Assembly: GCA_028554795.2 (NCBI GenBank)
Contig: CM068826.1
Coordinates: 105,686,602 to 105,750,601, forward strand
Origin: Sinohyriopsis cumingii
Taxonomy: Eukaryota; Mollusca; Bivalvia; Unionida; Unionidae
Direction of reading: 5' to 3'
Length of the DNA: 64,000 bases
In this document: piece after piece, positions 46,598 to 60,200 of the stretch
Numbering within the stretch: position 1 is the stretch's first letter
Layout of the letters: every line of letters starts with the position of its first letter
Notes under the pieces: generated by a model
What the model was told of the DNA's origin: nothing
What the model saw: the letters and a program-made list of their open reading frames with translations, nothing else
Database searches by the model: none
Made by a program: the position numbers and the translations under genes

Positions 46598-48476
46598 GAA
46601 GAAATTCTGATTGATATGGCCCTGTGATTCCTGCACACCATGAATCACAAGTCACTCTTAAATGATATGGCCCTGTGATTCCTGCACACCACGAATCATA
46701 ACATGTCACTCCTAAATGATATGGCCTTGTCACTCCTGCACACAATGAACAAGTCACTCTGAAATGATAAGGCCCTGTGATTCCTGCACACCATGAATCA
46801 CAAGTCACTCTTAAATGATAAGGCCCTGTGATTCCTGCACACCATGAATCACAAGTCACTCTTAAATGATAAGGCCATGTGATTTCTGCACACCATGAAA
46901 TAAATGATATGGCCCTGTGATTCGTGCACACCACGAATCATAACATGTCACTCCTAAATGATATGGCCTTGTCACTCCTGCACACAATGAACAAGTCACT
47001 CTGAAATGATAAGGCCCTGTGATTCCTGCACACCATGAATCACAAGTCACTCTTAAATGATAAGGCCCTGTGATTCCTGCACACCATGAATCACAAGTCA
47101 CTCTTAAATGATAAGGCCCTGTGATTCCTGCACACCATGAATCACAAGTCACTCTTAAATGATAAGGCCATGTGATTCCTGCACACCATGAATTAAATGA
47201 TATGGCCCTGTGATTCGTGCACACCACGAATCATAACATGTCACTCCTAAATGATATGGCCTTGTCACTCCTGCACACAATGAACAAGTCACTCTGAAAT
47301 GATAAGGCCCTGTGATTCCTGCACACTATTAATTACAAGTCACTCTTAAATGATAAGGCCCTGTGATTCCTGCACACCATGAATCACAAGTCACTCTTAA
47401 ATGATAAGGCCATGTGATTCCTGTACACCATGAACCACAAGTCACTCTTAAATGATAAGGCCATGTGATTCCTGCACACCATGAATTAAATGATATGGCC
47501 CTGTGATTCGTGCACACCAAGAATCATATGTCACTCTTAAATGATATGGCCTTGTTGACTCCTGCACACCATGAACCATTACAAGTCAATCCTAAATGAT
47601 ATAGCCATGTGATTCCTGCACACCATGAATCACAAGTCACTCCTAAATGAAATGGCCCTGTGATTCCTGCACACCACAAATCATAACATGTCACTCCTAA
47701 ATGATATGGCCTTGTGACTCTTGCACACCATGAACCATACAAAGTCACTCTTAAATGATAAGGCCCTGTGATTCCTGCACACCATGAATCACAAGTCACT
47801 CTTAAATGATAAGGCCCTGTGATTCCTGCACACCATGAATCACAAGTCACTCTTAAATGATAAGGCCCTGTGATTCCTGTACACCATGAACCACAAGTCA
47901 CTCTTAAATGATAAGGCCATGTGATTCCTGCACACCATGAATTAAATGATATGGCCCTGTGATTCGTGCACACCAAGAATCATATGTCACTCTTAAATGA
48001 TATGGACTGTGATTCCTGCACACCATGAATCACAAGTCACTCCTAAATGATATGGCCCTGTGATTCCTGCACACCATGAATCACAAAAATCACTCCTAAA
48101 TGGTATGGTCTTGTGATTCCTGCACACCACAAATCATAACAAGTCACTCCTAAATGATATGGCCTGTGATTCCTGCATACCATGAATCACAAGTCACTCC
48201 TAAATGATATGGACTGTGATTCCTGCATACCATGAATCACAAGTCACTCCTAAATGATATGGCCCTGTGATTCTTGCACACCATGAATCGTAACAAGTCA
48301 CTCTTAAATGATATGGTCCTGTGATTCCTGCATACCATGAATCACAAGTCACTCCTAAATGATATGGCCCTGTGATTCTTGCACACCATATATCATAACA
48401 AGTCATTCCTAAATGATATGGCCCTGTGATTCTGGCACACCATGAATCGTAACAAGTCACTCCTAAATAATTAACT
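46598..48476. repeat. 51-bp minisatellite with 293-bp higher-order repeat
   Basis: About 36 units of the form 'aagtcactcttaaatgata' + 'aggccctgtgattcctgca' + 'caccatgaatcac', with variants carrying 'ataacatgtcactcc' or 'gtcactcctgcacacaatg'. The marker variant 'gtgattcgtgcacacca' recurs at 46921, 47214 and 47507, exactly 293 bp apart each time, and again at 47964. Blocks of several units have therefore been duplicated together. The 51-bp period keeps several - frames open (peptide DSWCAGITGPYHLRVTC), which I do not take as coding. Confidence 0.95.
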
Positions 48477-48774
48477 TTAATATCCAATTTTTAAAAAAAG
48501 AATGATACATCTCCTGAAAAAATGAAACTAATCACTTAAAATTAAAAATATTTTAGCATAAATTTCTTTGCGAACAAAATGTTGATAAAAGAAAGAAATA
48601 ATTAAAGTTGCACAACTGACTTTTCAAAGTTTGCATACTTTTTCAATTGTGGGATTTCTTATTTATTTAAGGCTCCTTGGTTGTTTTTTTTTTCTTTCTC
48701 TTTGTCATGTTGTCTTTGAAGTATTTACTTTAGTCAGCGCACAAGAAACTATGCTGTAAATGTTAAAGCGTGTA

Positions 48775-49965
48775 CTTTAGTTGGTGCATAAGAAACTTAA
48801 CAGTCTAGGTTAAAGTCTATCCTTAGTGCATGAAAAACTTAACTGTCTAGGTTAAAGTCTATACTTATTGCATGAAAAACTTAACTGTCTAGGTTAAAGT
48901 CTATACTTAGTGCATGAAAAACTTAACTGTCTAGGTTAAAGTCTATACTTAGTGCATGAAAAACTTAACTGTCTAGGTTAAAGTCTATACTTAGTGCATG
49001 AAAAACTTAACTGTCTAGGTTAAAGTCTATACTTAGTGCATGAAAAACATAACTGTCTAGGTTAAAGTCTATACTTAGTGCATGAAAAACTTAACTGTCT
49101 AGGTTAAAGTCTATACTTATTGCAGAAAAACTTAACTGTCTAGGTTAAAGTCTATACTTAGTGCATGAAAAACTTAACTGTCTAGGTTAAAGTCTATACT
49201 TAGTGCATGAAAAACTTAACTGTCTAGGTTAAAGTCTATACTTAGTGCATGAAAAACTTAACTGTCTAGGTTAAAGTCTATACTTAGTGCATGAAAAACT
49301 TAACTGTCTAGGTTAAAATCTATACTTAATGCATGGGAAACTTAACTGTCTAGGTTAAAATCTATACTTAATGCATGGGAAACTTAACTGTCTAGGTTAA
49401 AGTCTATACTTAATGCATGGGAAACTTAACTGTCTAGGTTAAAATCTATACTTAATGCATGGGAAACTTAACTGTCTAGGTTAAAATCTATACTTAATGC
49501 ATGGGAAACTTAACTGTCTAGGTTAAAGTCTATACTTAATGCATGTGAAACTTAACTGTCTAGGTTAAAGTCTATACTTAATGCATGGGAAACTTAACTG
49601 TCTAGGTTAAAATCTATACTTAATGCATGGGAAACTTAACTGTCTAGGTTAAAGTCTATACTTAATGCATGGGAAACTTAACTGTCTAGGTTAAAGTCTA
49701 TACTTAATGCATGTGAAACTTAACTGTCTAGGTTAAAATCTATACTTAATGCATGGGAAACTTAACTGTCTAGGTTAAAGTCTATCCTTAGTGCATGGGA
49801 AACTTAACTGTCTAGGTTAAAGTCTGTACTTAATGCATGGGAAACTTAACTGTCTAGGTTAAAATCTATACTTAATGCATGGGAAACTTAACTGTCTAGG
49901 TTAAAGTCTATCCTTAGTGCATGGGAAACTTAACTGTCTAGGTTAAAGTCTGTACTTCTTTTAGA
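48775..49965. repeat. 42-bp minisatellite, about 28 units in two subfamilies
   Basis: Unit 'cttagtgcatgaaaaactta' + 'actgtctaggttaaagtcta' + 'ta'. Units up to about 49320 mostly have 'agtgcatgaaaa'. From there on 'aatgcatgggaa' dominates, with an alternating 'aaaatc'/'aaagtc' pattern. Outer units are the most diverged. Stops occur in every unit. Confidence 0.95.
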
Positions 49966-50187
49966 TGCCTAAGAAACTTTACTGGATATGTTATACCTCA
50001 AAATAAATTCTGAGATTAATCTCCTGTCTTCATTACAATGAGGTTTTACTATGCACTGACATTAGATGCACAATATCAGATTTCTTAAATATCATCATGT
50101 TTATTCACATAAAAAGAATAACTTACATAGGACTGTAACATTGTATATCAATCTGACTGGCATACATCCTGATACAAGATTAGAATT

Positions 50188-50335
50188 GTTTTCTGAAAAC
50201 AAAATTAACAATGTTTTACAGATTTCTCCTCAAATGATAAATATAATATGAAAACCTTGTAGAAGTATTTTCTGAAACAAAATTAACAATGTTTCACAGA
50301 TTTCTCCTCAAATGATAAATATAATATGAAAAACT
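50188..50335. repeat. ~80-bp direct duplication
   Basis: The stretch from 'gttttctgaaaacaaaatta' to 'aaatataatatgaaaa' is present twice in tandem with two or three differences. Confidence 0.85.
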
Positions 50336-51114
50336 TATTGATGAGCAGAAATGGGAAAAATACTGATGCGCTACCAGTGGGTGAAATGGATCTGGGGAAA
50401 TAACGGGAAACAGTTATTGGGAACGTGTAGTTGTATTAAATGCTAAAGCCATAAAAAGCCAAAGCCTACATGCGACCCACAAGTCACAGGTTATCCTGGT
50501 TGTAATTGAAATAAAAAGATGGAGACTGCATGGCTCCCTCCAGATGTGAAGTACAGCTGAATACCATCACTGGTTCTGGATACTTATTTATAGCTGGTGT
50601 GATTAGAACAAATCAGGTTAAATGCCTTCCTTGTGGACAATCAAGTCAGATTTAGTACATTCATCATGGACACTATGCCCACCTATTAAAAGAACGGCCT
50701 GTTGACCAATATCATTGATGGTTATATGTGAGTGATAACATAATTAAAGTCATGATTAAACCATGCTGTAGTGGCCGACAATTCACTGTCGAATTTAAGT
50801 ACTCATAATTTCAAAACTTCTTATAAAATATTCATACAAATGTCTAAATATCCTGGCAATTCATTTTTAATTTCAAAGCAGTTATTGTTCAAAGAATGGC
50901 TTTAATTATTATTCAAAATATATCTACTCTAGTGATCCATCAACTGCCAAACTCTAACTCACATCCTTGTCATCTCAAACCTAAAGTCAACACTGCCCAA
51001 CATTGGCTCACATTGACTGTTATGTAGCAATGATGCATATTTCCAATTTGTTTATCAAAGAATTCACAACATGCACTGTTCTGCAGCGATGTCTACTTAT
51101 ATTAAACAAACTTT

Positions 51115-51255
51115 TTAATGGTGTTTAAAACCAGGAGATGTGCCATAGTTCATGAAGTCCACCATAGACTTTTCTGTTAATGTGTTACAAAACGGTGACA
51201 TCGAACTGTTCTCCACACTTTTGGCTGCCTCCTCTGCAAACATGTCTTCTTCTTC
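51115..51255 (-). CDS. RRN3: RRN3 terminal exon and stop
   Basis: The acceptor is 'aaatcatttcag'. It encodes 46 residues and TAA at 51117-51115. An acidic start, 'EEEDMFAEEA', is followed by a Ser/Thr-rich tail with 'SMSPFC' and 'GTSPGFKHH'. In mammals the C-terminus of TIF-IA is where ERK, RSK and AMPK phosphorylate it. The two Ser-Pro sites here are candidates by analogy only. This part of the family is poorly conserved, so the call rests on splice phase and composition. Confidence 0.75.
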   Translation of the reverse strand, partial: EEEDMFAEEAAKSVENSSMSPFCNTLTEKSMVDFMNYGTSPGFKHH

Positions 51256-54200
51256 CTGAAATGATTTATGTTCATTGAATATACAGGGGAAAATGCCTAC
51301 AATTATTTTGCTAGCTAAAAACATGTTATATATTTGAATATCCCTCCTAATGTGATGCAATGAAATGGCAAAGTGCTAAGGTAAACAGGGGCCACAACTC
51401 AGTTAATCTGCATATAAAGTTTTGAAGTAGAAATGAAATTTGTGATGGCTGTGATGGGATGGGATGGGCAGACATGGGTAACACTATCTACCCCTCCATA
51501 GAAATGGTGGGGTGGGGCACAGAAAGCAAATTTTAAGCAAATTGTATTTCTCAGAGAATACTTACCCAATCACATTACGTTAGAAATATTAGCCTGCTAC
51601 CTCGCAAATCCAGCCCTACTAAAAGATAAAAATAGTCTTTCTCAGTCTATCTCATATACTAACTCCACTTGCCACCACCAGATGGCACCAGTTATTAGCT
51701 AAGCAATATACTAACAAGGCTGCTTGCATGGCAGGGTGGTTGGGAGGGTTTTTAAATAATGGAATTGGGTATGTATTCTCAGAGAAACATAATCTACTTA
51801 AAAATTTGCTTTCTCCTTCAAATATGTTTCCCAATCATATTATGTTAGGAGAACAGGTAAATGGAGGTGGGAATGCTGAGCATCTGACCTCTACCTTGGG
51901 TATCCTTCTTCGGAATGATGGCTGGATTCCCCATGTGAACGACAACCTGTTTTCCTAATTATGTAAGCAAACACAGCCTATGGTCACTTGATCTGTGACC
52001 CCTACATATGGTTAAGAAGATAATTACTGAAATCTTCTAACCTACAAATTTTGATTGTTTGAAATGGGTCAGGTGGTTATCTGGGCTGCCGCCACCAGAT
52101 CTAATGGATTCAAAGTTTGCCACTGCGAAGCTAAATCTTTGGGCAAAAAACTGGAGAAGGTCCACACTGCATGCCAGCCAACAGCTTCTACTATATCTCA
52201 GATCAAAACATTACATTCAAATGTGAGGCTCGCAGAGATTGCTCTAATTCCATGAAGGGTAATCTTCATGAGGTGATATGAATCTTAGGCGATCTCTGAG
52301 TACACTAAGCATATAACCCATTTCAGCCACAAAGCAAGGGCTTCAGGGTGATATCCTGTTTCCCAGCTTTCACCAGAAGAGGCATTTACATGTGCCATGG
52401 CTTGTCTCCAAGCACTTCAAGCAGAGCTTGAGTACGCGAACAGGATCTTGCATGGCCATTGTTCTCAACCTATCTCAGGAAAAGAGCAGGCAAAAGCAAC
52501 TCTGTGTTTACCAACAGCAGGTAACCTATTTTTAGCTATAAAGCCTGGTTGTGTCAAGAGGACCACCAAACCATCTGATCTGAACTCAAGATTGTCTGGG
52601 TCAATGGAAAGGCCATGTGGCTCGTTCACCCTGCATGTTGAAGCTAAAGCTATCAGGAAACATGTTTTATATGACAGTAACTTTATTGAAGTATTGCCTA
52701 AAGGCTAGAACTGAGCCATGTTAAAACCAAGGTCTGATTCCATTTTGGAACAAAGTGAAGGATCATAGTTGATTGAGACCAAAATTGCATATCAAGGGCT
52801 GGGAGACCAGTACTGAAGGCATCTGAATGAAATGTTGCACCGGCGAGTTGAGAAAATCGCTAATACTTGGCTTCCTGAAAGGAAAGCCTCAGAATTCCCC
52901 AGGTATTAAATTTTACCCGACAGACGATCACCGATCTCCCTAATTTTAGCCGACTGGGGGAAGAAGCCAAAAGGACAGAGTCTCTTCTTCGTCAAAATCT
53001 ACTTTAACTTTATAATCTTGACGAGCAGTAGGAGGTGGAGGGCTTTTTGAAACTGCCAACCCCAATAAATATCAACTGCGGCCATGAGGTTAATGCAGTC
53101 TATTCTATGGCTGGATCTGAGTATGACTGATTTGCAGAGCTTAGTCACACCCACTCTATGTTGGGTCCTGACCTGGTTCCGCTTGCAGCTCTAGATAAGC
53201 CATTGTGATGACTCAATGTCATCCTCGTTAAGAATGTCACTATCTCTCCCATGTGTACAAGTAGTGATCATATGGAAGTCTGGCACTGCCAGAACAACTT
53301 GCTGGCTTGCTTCGTGATGATCAGTCTGGATGCTGGAGTTATAAAAACATGATCCGGCTATCATCAATACCAACCACTCCAAGGGCCTAGCTCGATATTT
53401 CTCTGTGAAATCTCTGCTGTAGTTAGGGTATGTCACCAACAGTATGCCTAAATGAAGGGATATGTCACTATAATCTTCATAAATCCTAGTTGGTCACACC
53501 ATCTGATCAAAAAAGTCTCTATGCAGGGATGGTTGGTTATCACCAGAACCAGCTGGTTTCAGGAAATGGCTGGATGGACAGATTTCTCACTGAAATCTCT
53601 GTCATATTAAGTTAATGTAGCCGATGGTACAGCTAAACGGATGGATCTGTCACTAAAATCCCTGTAATTCGTAGTTGGCTGTACCATTTTCTCAAAAAAG
53701 GTCCCCTATGTTGGACAGCTGGTGACAATGAGGCGGTACGATGAAATGGATGTAATGGATCTGGTACAAACCCCATGCACCTGGACTTACAGGCCAAAGG
53801 CCATGCTTGGACATGTGGGAGGACTTAGGCCTACTAGGCTGCCTAAAATTGAAGGAACACTGCCCCCAAGGAGTCAGAATTGCAAGCAATGAACTTTAGG
53901 TTTTCTTCGGATGTATACTGAGGAGATTAATATTGTCTTCATAAACTCATTCCATTTTTCCTTCCCTTTGATGCATTATGGACTATTGCTGTGAACTTTT
54001 CGTTTCATGCATTTAGATGTCATTTCTTCTGAAACAACAAAAGAAAAGGAAATAAATAATTTAGAATGTTACAAATTTGCTAATACTGTAGCCCAGACTT
54101 CTTCTGACCATGCATTACACACTCTGCATGTCATAGACAATATACACTTAGTATATATAAGAGTCATGGTTGACTTCCATGTTCTGAAAAGTTAGATTTC

Positions 54201-57200
54201 ATGCATTTAGTTGACATTTCTGCTGAAACAACATACAAAGAATTTGTGTGTGTGTGTGTGTATGTGTGTGTGATTTGGATTTTTAATATAGCTTTAATAA
54301 TTTTTCTGCATATTGATATGATGTCTGCAGTGTGGCAGTTTACAGTGATGCCTAGCATGGGGGAATCATGCCACAGACATGTAGCATGATGTCCCACCCA
54401 GTTAAAATATTCTGACACCAGGCCAACCTGTCTTAACACTAATGTCTTAATGCTGAGCGCCTAGTGAGGCAGCTGATTCTACCATTTTTATACAGTCTTG
54501 GTATGAATCAGCCGGGGTTTGAACCCGCAACATCCAGCATCGGAGGCGGATGTTGTAACCATTTGGCCACCGGAGCAATGCATATAAGAAGAAACAACAG
54601 AGCATAAATGAGTAATTGAGTACGTTACTAACTCAATAATATATCCCCTGTTACCAAGGAGTAATCAGAAATGGTGCCAGTTTTGATGCCTTTTAGACTC
54701 GTGCTTTGAGCCTATGCATTTCATGCATTTAGTTGACATTTCTACTGAAATGACACAAAAAGAGAAAATAAAGTATAAATTAGCAATGCAGCATGTTATT
54801 AATTTGCTAATACTATCTCAGCTACTAAAGGAGCAAGCAAATATAGTGTTACGCTAAACTGTAAATGACAACATGAGGTCAACAATAGCATGATGTAATG
54901 TGGTCCTAAATAGACATAGTCTATAAAGGTGACAATGTCACTCAAATTTGGCAGATACTGTAGCAAAAAATATATACAACCTGCAGAAAAATGATTGTCC
55001 CATATAATAAATCCAAAATGAAAGTTGGATGGTCCAATATCATCACTAAAATGGCTTGGGCTGTCGGAGGTAAAATGTATGATGCTATCAGTACAGCAGT
55101 GAAGATATATGTATATAAAAAACTGGCAAAGCTGGTGGTGGCAAGGGGAGGTAATGAGCAAGAGTTATTAGCCTTTGTCTCTATTAGAAAAAAAAGAGAC
55201 TATTTTCGTCCTTTAGTATGGCTGGATTTGCACAGTAGCATGCTAATATTCCTAATGTAATGTTATTGGGGACATTTCTAAAGGAAAATAGAAAAACTAT
55301 TTTAATCACCTGTTTTTCAGTATAAAAACATGCAGAATATTTGCTTGGAGTATAGAAGACTTGCTATCATAAATGAACCTAAATCACAAAAACAAATGCA
55401 ATGACTGTATCTGATACAATACAAACTGTGTAAAGATTTCATGATGATGTAAATCCAAACATTGTAACAGGTACATATTTCCTTGTGTTAGGTAATGTCA
55501 AAAATATGACAGAAAAGAACAATTAAGTTTCAGTAAGAAGAAACCCATGACCTACATGCTGATCATGGGATCAAAGCATTGGTGTAAAATAAGTGACTTT
55601 GACATCAAGGTCAGTGGGGGAAAGCCTGTTGCAGACTGAATTGTCTTACCATCTTCATGATTACCACAAGTATGAACAATATTCATCTGGGCGTTTCGGC
55701 AATATAAGCAAATGACAAAACCCTAAATGTGATGGACAAAGAGGCAAACATGCATGTCACCAAATGAATGAATTAACTTCATATTGATTCATCCAAAGTA
55801 TTAATAAAATATTAGCAAATTAAAAAATGCAACGAAAATTTAAATGTAAATTGTATATGATTGTGACCATGAACCCAGTGTCAAAGGGCAAGCTAACATG
55901 TCAATGAATGAACTGTCAGCTTAATAATTATTCAACCCAACTATGAAGAAAATCGATATAGAGGTTTAAAAAATATATGCAAGTACTAAAACTGTAATCC
56001 AAGTTCCAAATGTAAATCTTCTATGACTGTGCCCTCGACCCAAAGTTCATAGGGATAAGCAAGTATGTCATCGAATAAATTGTCTTAGATTAATTATTAT
56101 TGCCAAGTAAAATGAGACACCATCAAAAAGTTTAGAAAATATTAACAAACGAAAAAACTTTAACCAAAAACCTTATTGCAAATTTTCCATAATTGAGACC
56201 TTGACCCCAAGGAAAATGATGCATGAGCATGGCGTAGAAAGAATTGTCATAAATTCAAAATGATTCATGCCATGTAACATAACATGCTATTAAAATATGC
56301 TGGAAATATACCAAACTCTTATTAAACTTGATAATTTTACAGCTGCCACCATTTCCATTACACTAGTGAAACATAAACTGCTAACATTAACTTCACAAAA
56401 ATTATACCTATGACTTATGACAAACCAATGAATGAAAACTTCTGTTAGTAATATGTACTTCTGGTCTGTAATTTTACTGAAAATTGTATGAAGGAAAGTA
56501 AGAATTATGTGAATTTTATGTAAACATCAATCGAAGAGCATCAAGGCATATTTTTTTCTTCATGTGAGTGCCTATTTAACCAGAACTTGGATGCACTTGA
56601 AGTGCTTAATCAATACTGGACCACTTCCTCACATTAAAGCCTTTTCAGATTTGATCCGGTCTGAAGCATTAAAATAAAACAATAGAGTTTCATCTTTTTC
56701 ACATGTGTACCATTGATGGCACATTACAAACCTTCTTCTATGTAAGTACTTGTAGGGGCATGGATAACTGTGGAAATTATTAACCAAGTGTGTCTTGCAC
56801 TAAACATTATGTGCAGAAACCTCTATTTTTATTTTTGTTTTGCACTAAACATTATATTTTTTTTTTTAAATAAGGCTTAAGGACCTATGTTATACTGCAA
56901 AATCTATAGCTTTCTTTATTAGCAAAGAGCAAGTCATCCACAAAAGTCAAGGAACTTACTTTCTAATAAAAACTGTTCTGCAAAGGCCATTTTTCTTTGA
57001 GCCATGATGACAATGACCTTTGCCTTTGACCCCAAAATCAACAGGCCTCTTTCATACATTAATTGCAAATAGTCAACAAACTTTTTATCAATGTATGACA
57101 TCTATAACTAATATTATTATGCAAAAACCATTTTTGTTCTTTAGTCATGGTAACATTGGTCACTGACCTTAGAATCAGCAAGATTCTTTCCAATCCAACA

Positions 57201-60200
57201 TATTGAAAATCTTTGTCAATAGCTGAAAATTGGTGTACTGAAACAATTTTAAATTTCTTCTTTCAATCATAGTGACCTTGACCTTTCCCACAAACAAAAG
57301 GCTTCTCCCTTACCCCAAATGCAAGTCATCTTTAAAAATTAGTCCAGGCATATGATGTGGAACCACTGTTATCATGCCAAAACTGTCTTCTAATCTTTCA
57401 GTCACAGTGACATTGGCCTCTAACCTTTTGACCCCAAAACTGACAGGATTTTTCAATATCCTAAGCGCAAGCCATACACAAAAATTGGCAACTGCTGACA
57501 GAGAGAAGTAGAGTTATTTTTCTCTTTCAGTTACAGTCATGGTTCCCATGCTTTTCTAAATATAAATTTCCAGGTCTTTTCTAGGTTTCCTCCTAGATAA
57601 AATTAATTTTTTCAAGGTTAAGGTATGAACATTGCTGAATGGAAGTAAAGAACATTTTCAATTATAAAACATGCATTTTCCAAATCTGAAGATGTTTCTC
57701 ATTCAAGACCCACCAAAACATATGTGTCAAAAAAGATGATCATGTACAAAACCACAAAATGAGTCACATGAAACAAATCTTACTATATTCCTATAAATTG
57801 GAATTTAAAGCCATTTCAACGTACAGAATACAAATTCTAACTTTACTTTGCTGCATTATATGTGGAAACAACATAATGAGCATAAATTATTTTGTTTCCT
57901 TTCAAACCTTTAACTCTAAAGAATTCTAGAGCAATATATGCGCTTGTTATACAAAATAAACATTTCCTATCACAGTATGAAAAAAAAACAATAAATGCAA
58001 AGTATTAGAATTTTATCTTGTAAAGAAAAAAGTTTAACCCTGAATCTCAAACAAGATATTTCAACCAACCTAAACTACTTAAGATGATTTGGTTAAAAAT
58101 TCCATCATTTAAAGACATTTACAAAAGGGTTGATTTAAATTTTGACAAAAGACCTTCAAAATTATATACTGTTGTATAAACAAGGACTGAATTTTCTGTA
58201 ACATCAACTTGTCTTCTTGTATTAAATAAATAATTCTCATATCAATTTTATGCAGGTGTAACTCAAGTTAACAACGTTTATGTTTGCTAACCCATCCACT
58301 AAGTGCTATGTTTTAACGCCACCATGTTGGCCTCTTGTGATGCTAGACTGGTTTTCATACCTTCCCTATAATAATAAAAAAATACAGATCTCACTCTGTC
58401 TGTGAAACAAAAAGTCTATTTGATGAATCTAATCCACTGAGCACTTGTATTGTCTCAACAAATATATTTATGGCAAGCACCCAAATGATCCATACTCCAA
58501 CCTCCTAATATTCTGGTTAGAACTCGATAAATTTAACTCACAATTAGTCCAGTTTCCCAGGTTTTTCCCAACTTTTGTAAATATTTGCAAAATTCAATAA
58601 CTTTTCACAGTCGGAAAAAAAAGTATCATTTCTCCCAACTTTTTCCCTGTAGCGTGGAAACCATGTACAGTGACCTCGACCATAACCACAAAGCTCTGTA
58701 GCTGTAAATGGTAGACAACTCAAGCAATTGTGTGGGAATAAAATTGGTAACATACAGATAGACAGATGGACCAACCAACATCATAACATTATATGCTCTG
58801 CCTTACAATTAAAAAGACATCAAAAACCTATTCAAATCAAAAGAGTGTTACATGTTATGACTTACATCAGATGTTTCTGCATTTTCTTCCTCAAGGTTTC
58901 CTTGAAATTCTTGGTAATGTGCAATTATGAATTTTCCTGACCTGAAAAACATAAGTGTTTAGTAAAATACATATCTTTGAGAATACTTACCCAATTACAT
59001 TATCATTATGAAATAAACTCCACTTTGCTCTGGAAAAATGCATCCACAATGTGGAATGCAATGCACCACCTACAGTGTATGCTGATGTTGTGTGAGCATT
59101 TACTCAAATAGTGTTGTTCTAAATTTTAATACTAATATAGTTTCAAAAAAGTCTATGAAACCCCGATTATTGAATGCTTGGCACTGTAACTGTCAAGAAA
59201 CTTCCTTACAATTTTTTTTATTATCACTATAGACTTTTACAATGGTGGCCAGGTACTAAACTGGATGAAGAAAAGATTGTGTCGGGTCTAATCATCACAA
59301 TATATAGTAGAATGACTTTAACTTTTGAGTCTTGCCATATGTGTTTTTCGATGCATGTAAATATTAAATTTTCAAAGGAATATGAATAGGAGGATCAAAA
59401 TAAACTGAATAATCACCATTTAGAGCTCAGTATAATACAAAACAACACCTGTTAATGAAATAGTAATGAACACATACTTCACCCAGTGTGTCCCTTTGGA
59501 GTGCAAAATTGAGGGTAAAGAAAAACCTAGGTTGTCAGAACAGGAGGGGGTCAAGTGAAAAATAGTGTGGGGGGGTCAAGAATGTACTGGCAACTTTTCA
59601 TCTGACTTGTACTTTTTAGCTTGAAATAGGAAACTGCAACTTGCACTACATACTCTCTCGCTCTAAAACATACAAATAAACAAAAACATGCACAAATAAC
59701 AAACAAATGCATTGTCTATTCATAGAGTAATTTTATTAGTTCATTTTCCTTTCAGTTTATAGTTGTACTTTCAACAGTATCCTTCATCTTTTTGTAGCAA
59801 TATTATAAACGATCATGTTACACAAAACATATAAGCCAATACAAAAACTCAGATAAATCTTTTAAACCAAACGACAGTTAAAATGTGTACTTTCATCGGT
59901 TTTATTGTACTCTGTACTATTGTACTAGAGTACATTTATCCAAAAATCACACAGCCTGATGATTCATCTTCTTTTTATTAAGTTATACTTGAACTTTTAA
60001 ATCTTTCTCAAACTGCAGCAAAGTTACAAACCAACAAAATGGTAGCCAGAGCTGTGCCATGTTTGAACCCATAAAAGAGTCCATTTGGACTACCAGTCTA
60101 ATACATGATCAGTGCATGGCTAAGCTGTGACAAGAAAAGAAATTAAAAGTACACTCTACTTTTAAACTGTCTGTATATTAATCTGACTTTCCTGTCTGCC

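Noticed and set aside
46560-48487. Several minus-strand frames of 'WCAGITGPYHL' repeats as coding
   Set aside because: They arise from the 51-bp period and break wherever a unit differs in length.
48775-49965. Regular 42-bp array considered as a CRISPR array
   Set aside because: Units abut with no unique spacers, and the context is a eukaryotic genome.
52397-52708. 103-codon frame 'ACLQALQAELEYANRILHG' as a gene
   Set aside because: It lies inside the 2.3-kb repeat block, has no recognisable domain, and frames around it are broken.
54799-55161. 120-codon minus-strand frame with hydrophobic composition
   Set aside because: No family resemblance, no splice or promoter context; the hydrophobic residues come from T-rich sequence.
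58544-58774. Minus-strand frame next to an RRN3 exon, tested as RRN3 coding
   Set aside because: The RRN3 exons on both sides join in frame without it, and its content does not match the family.
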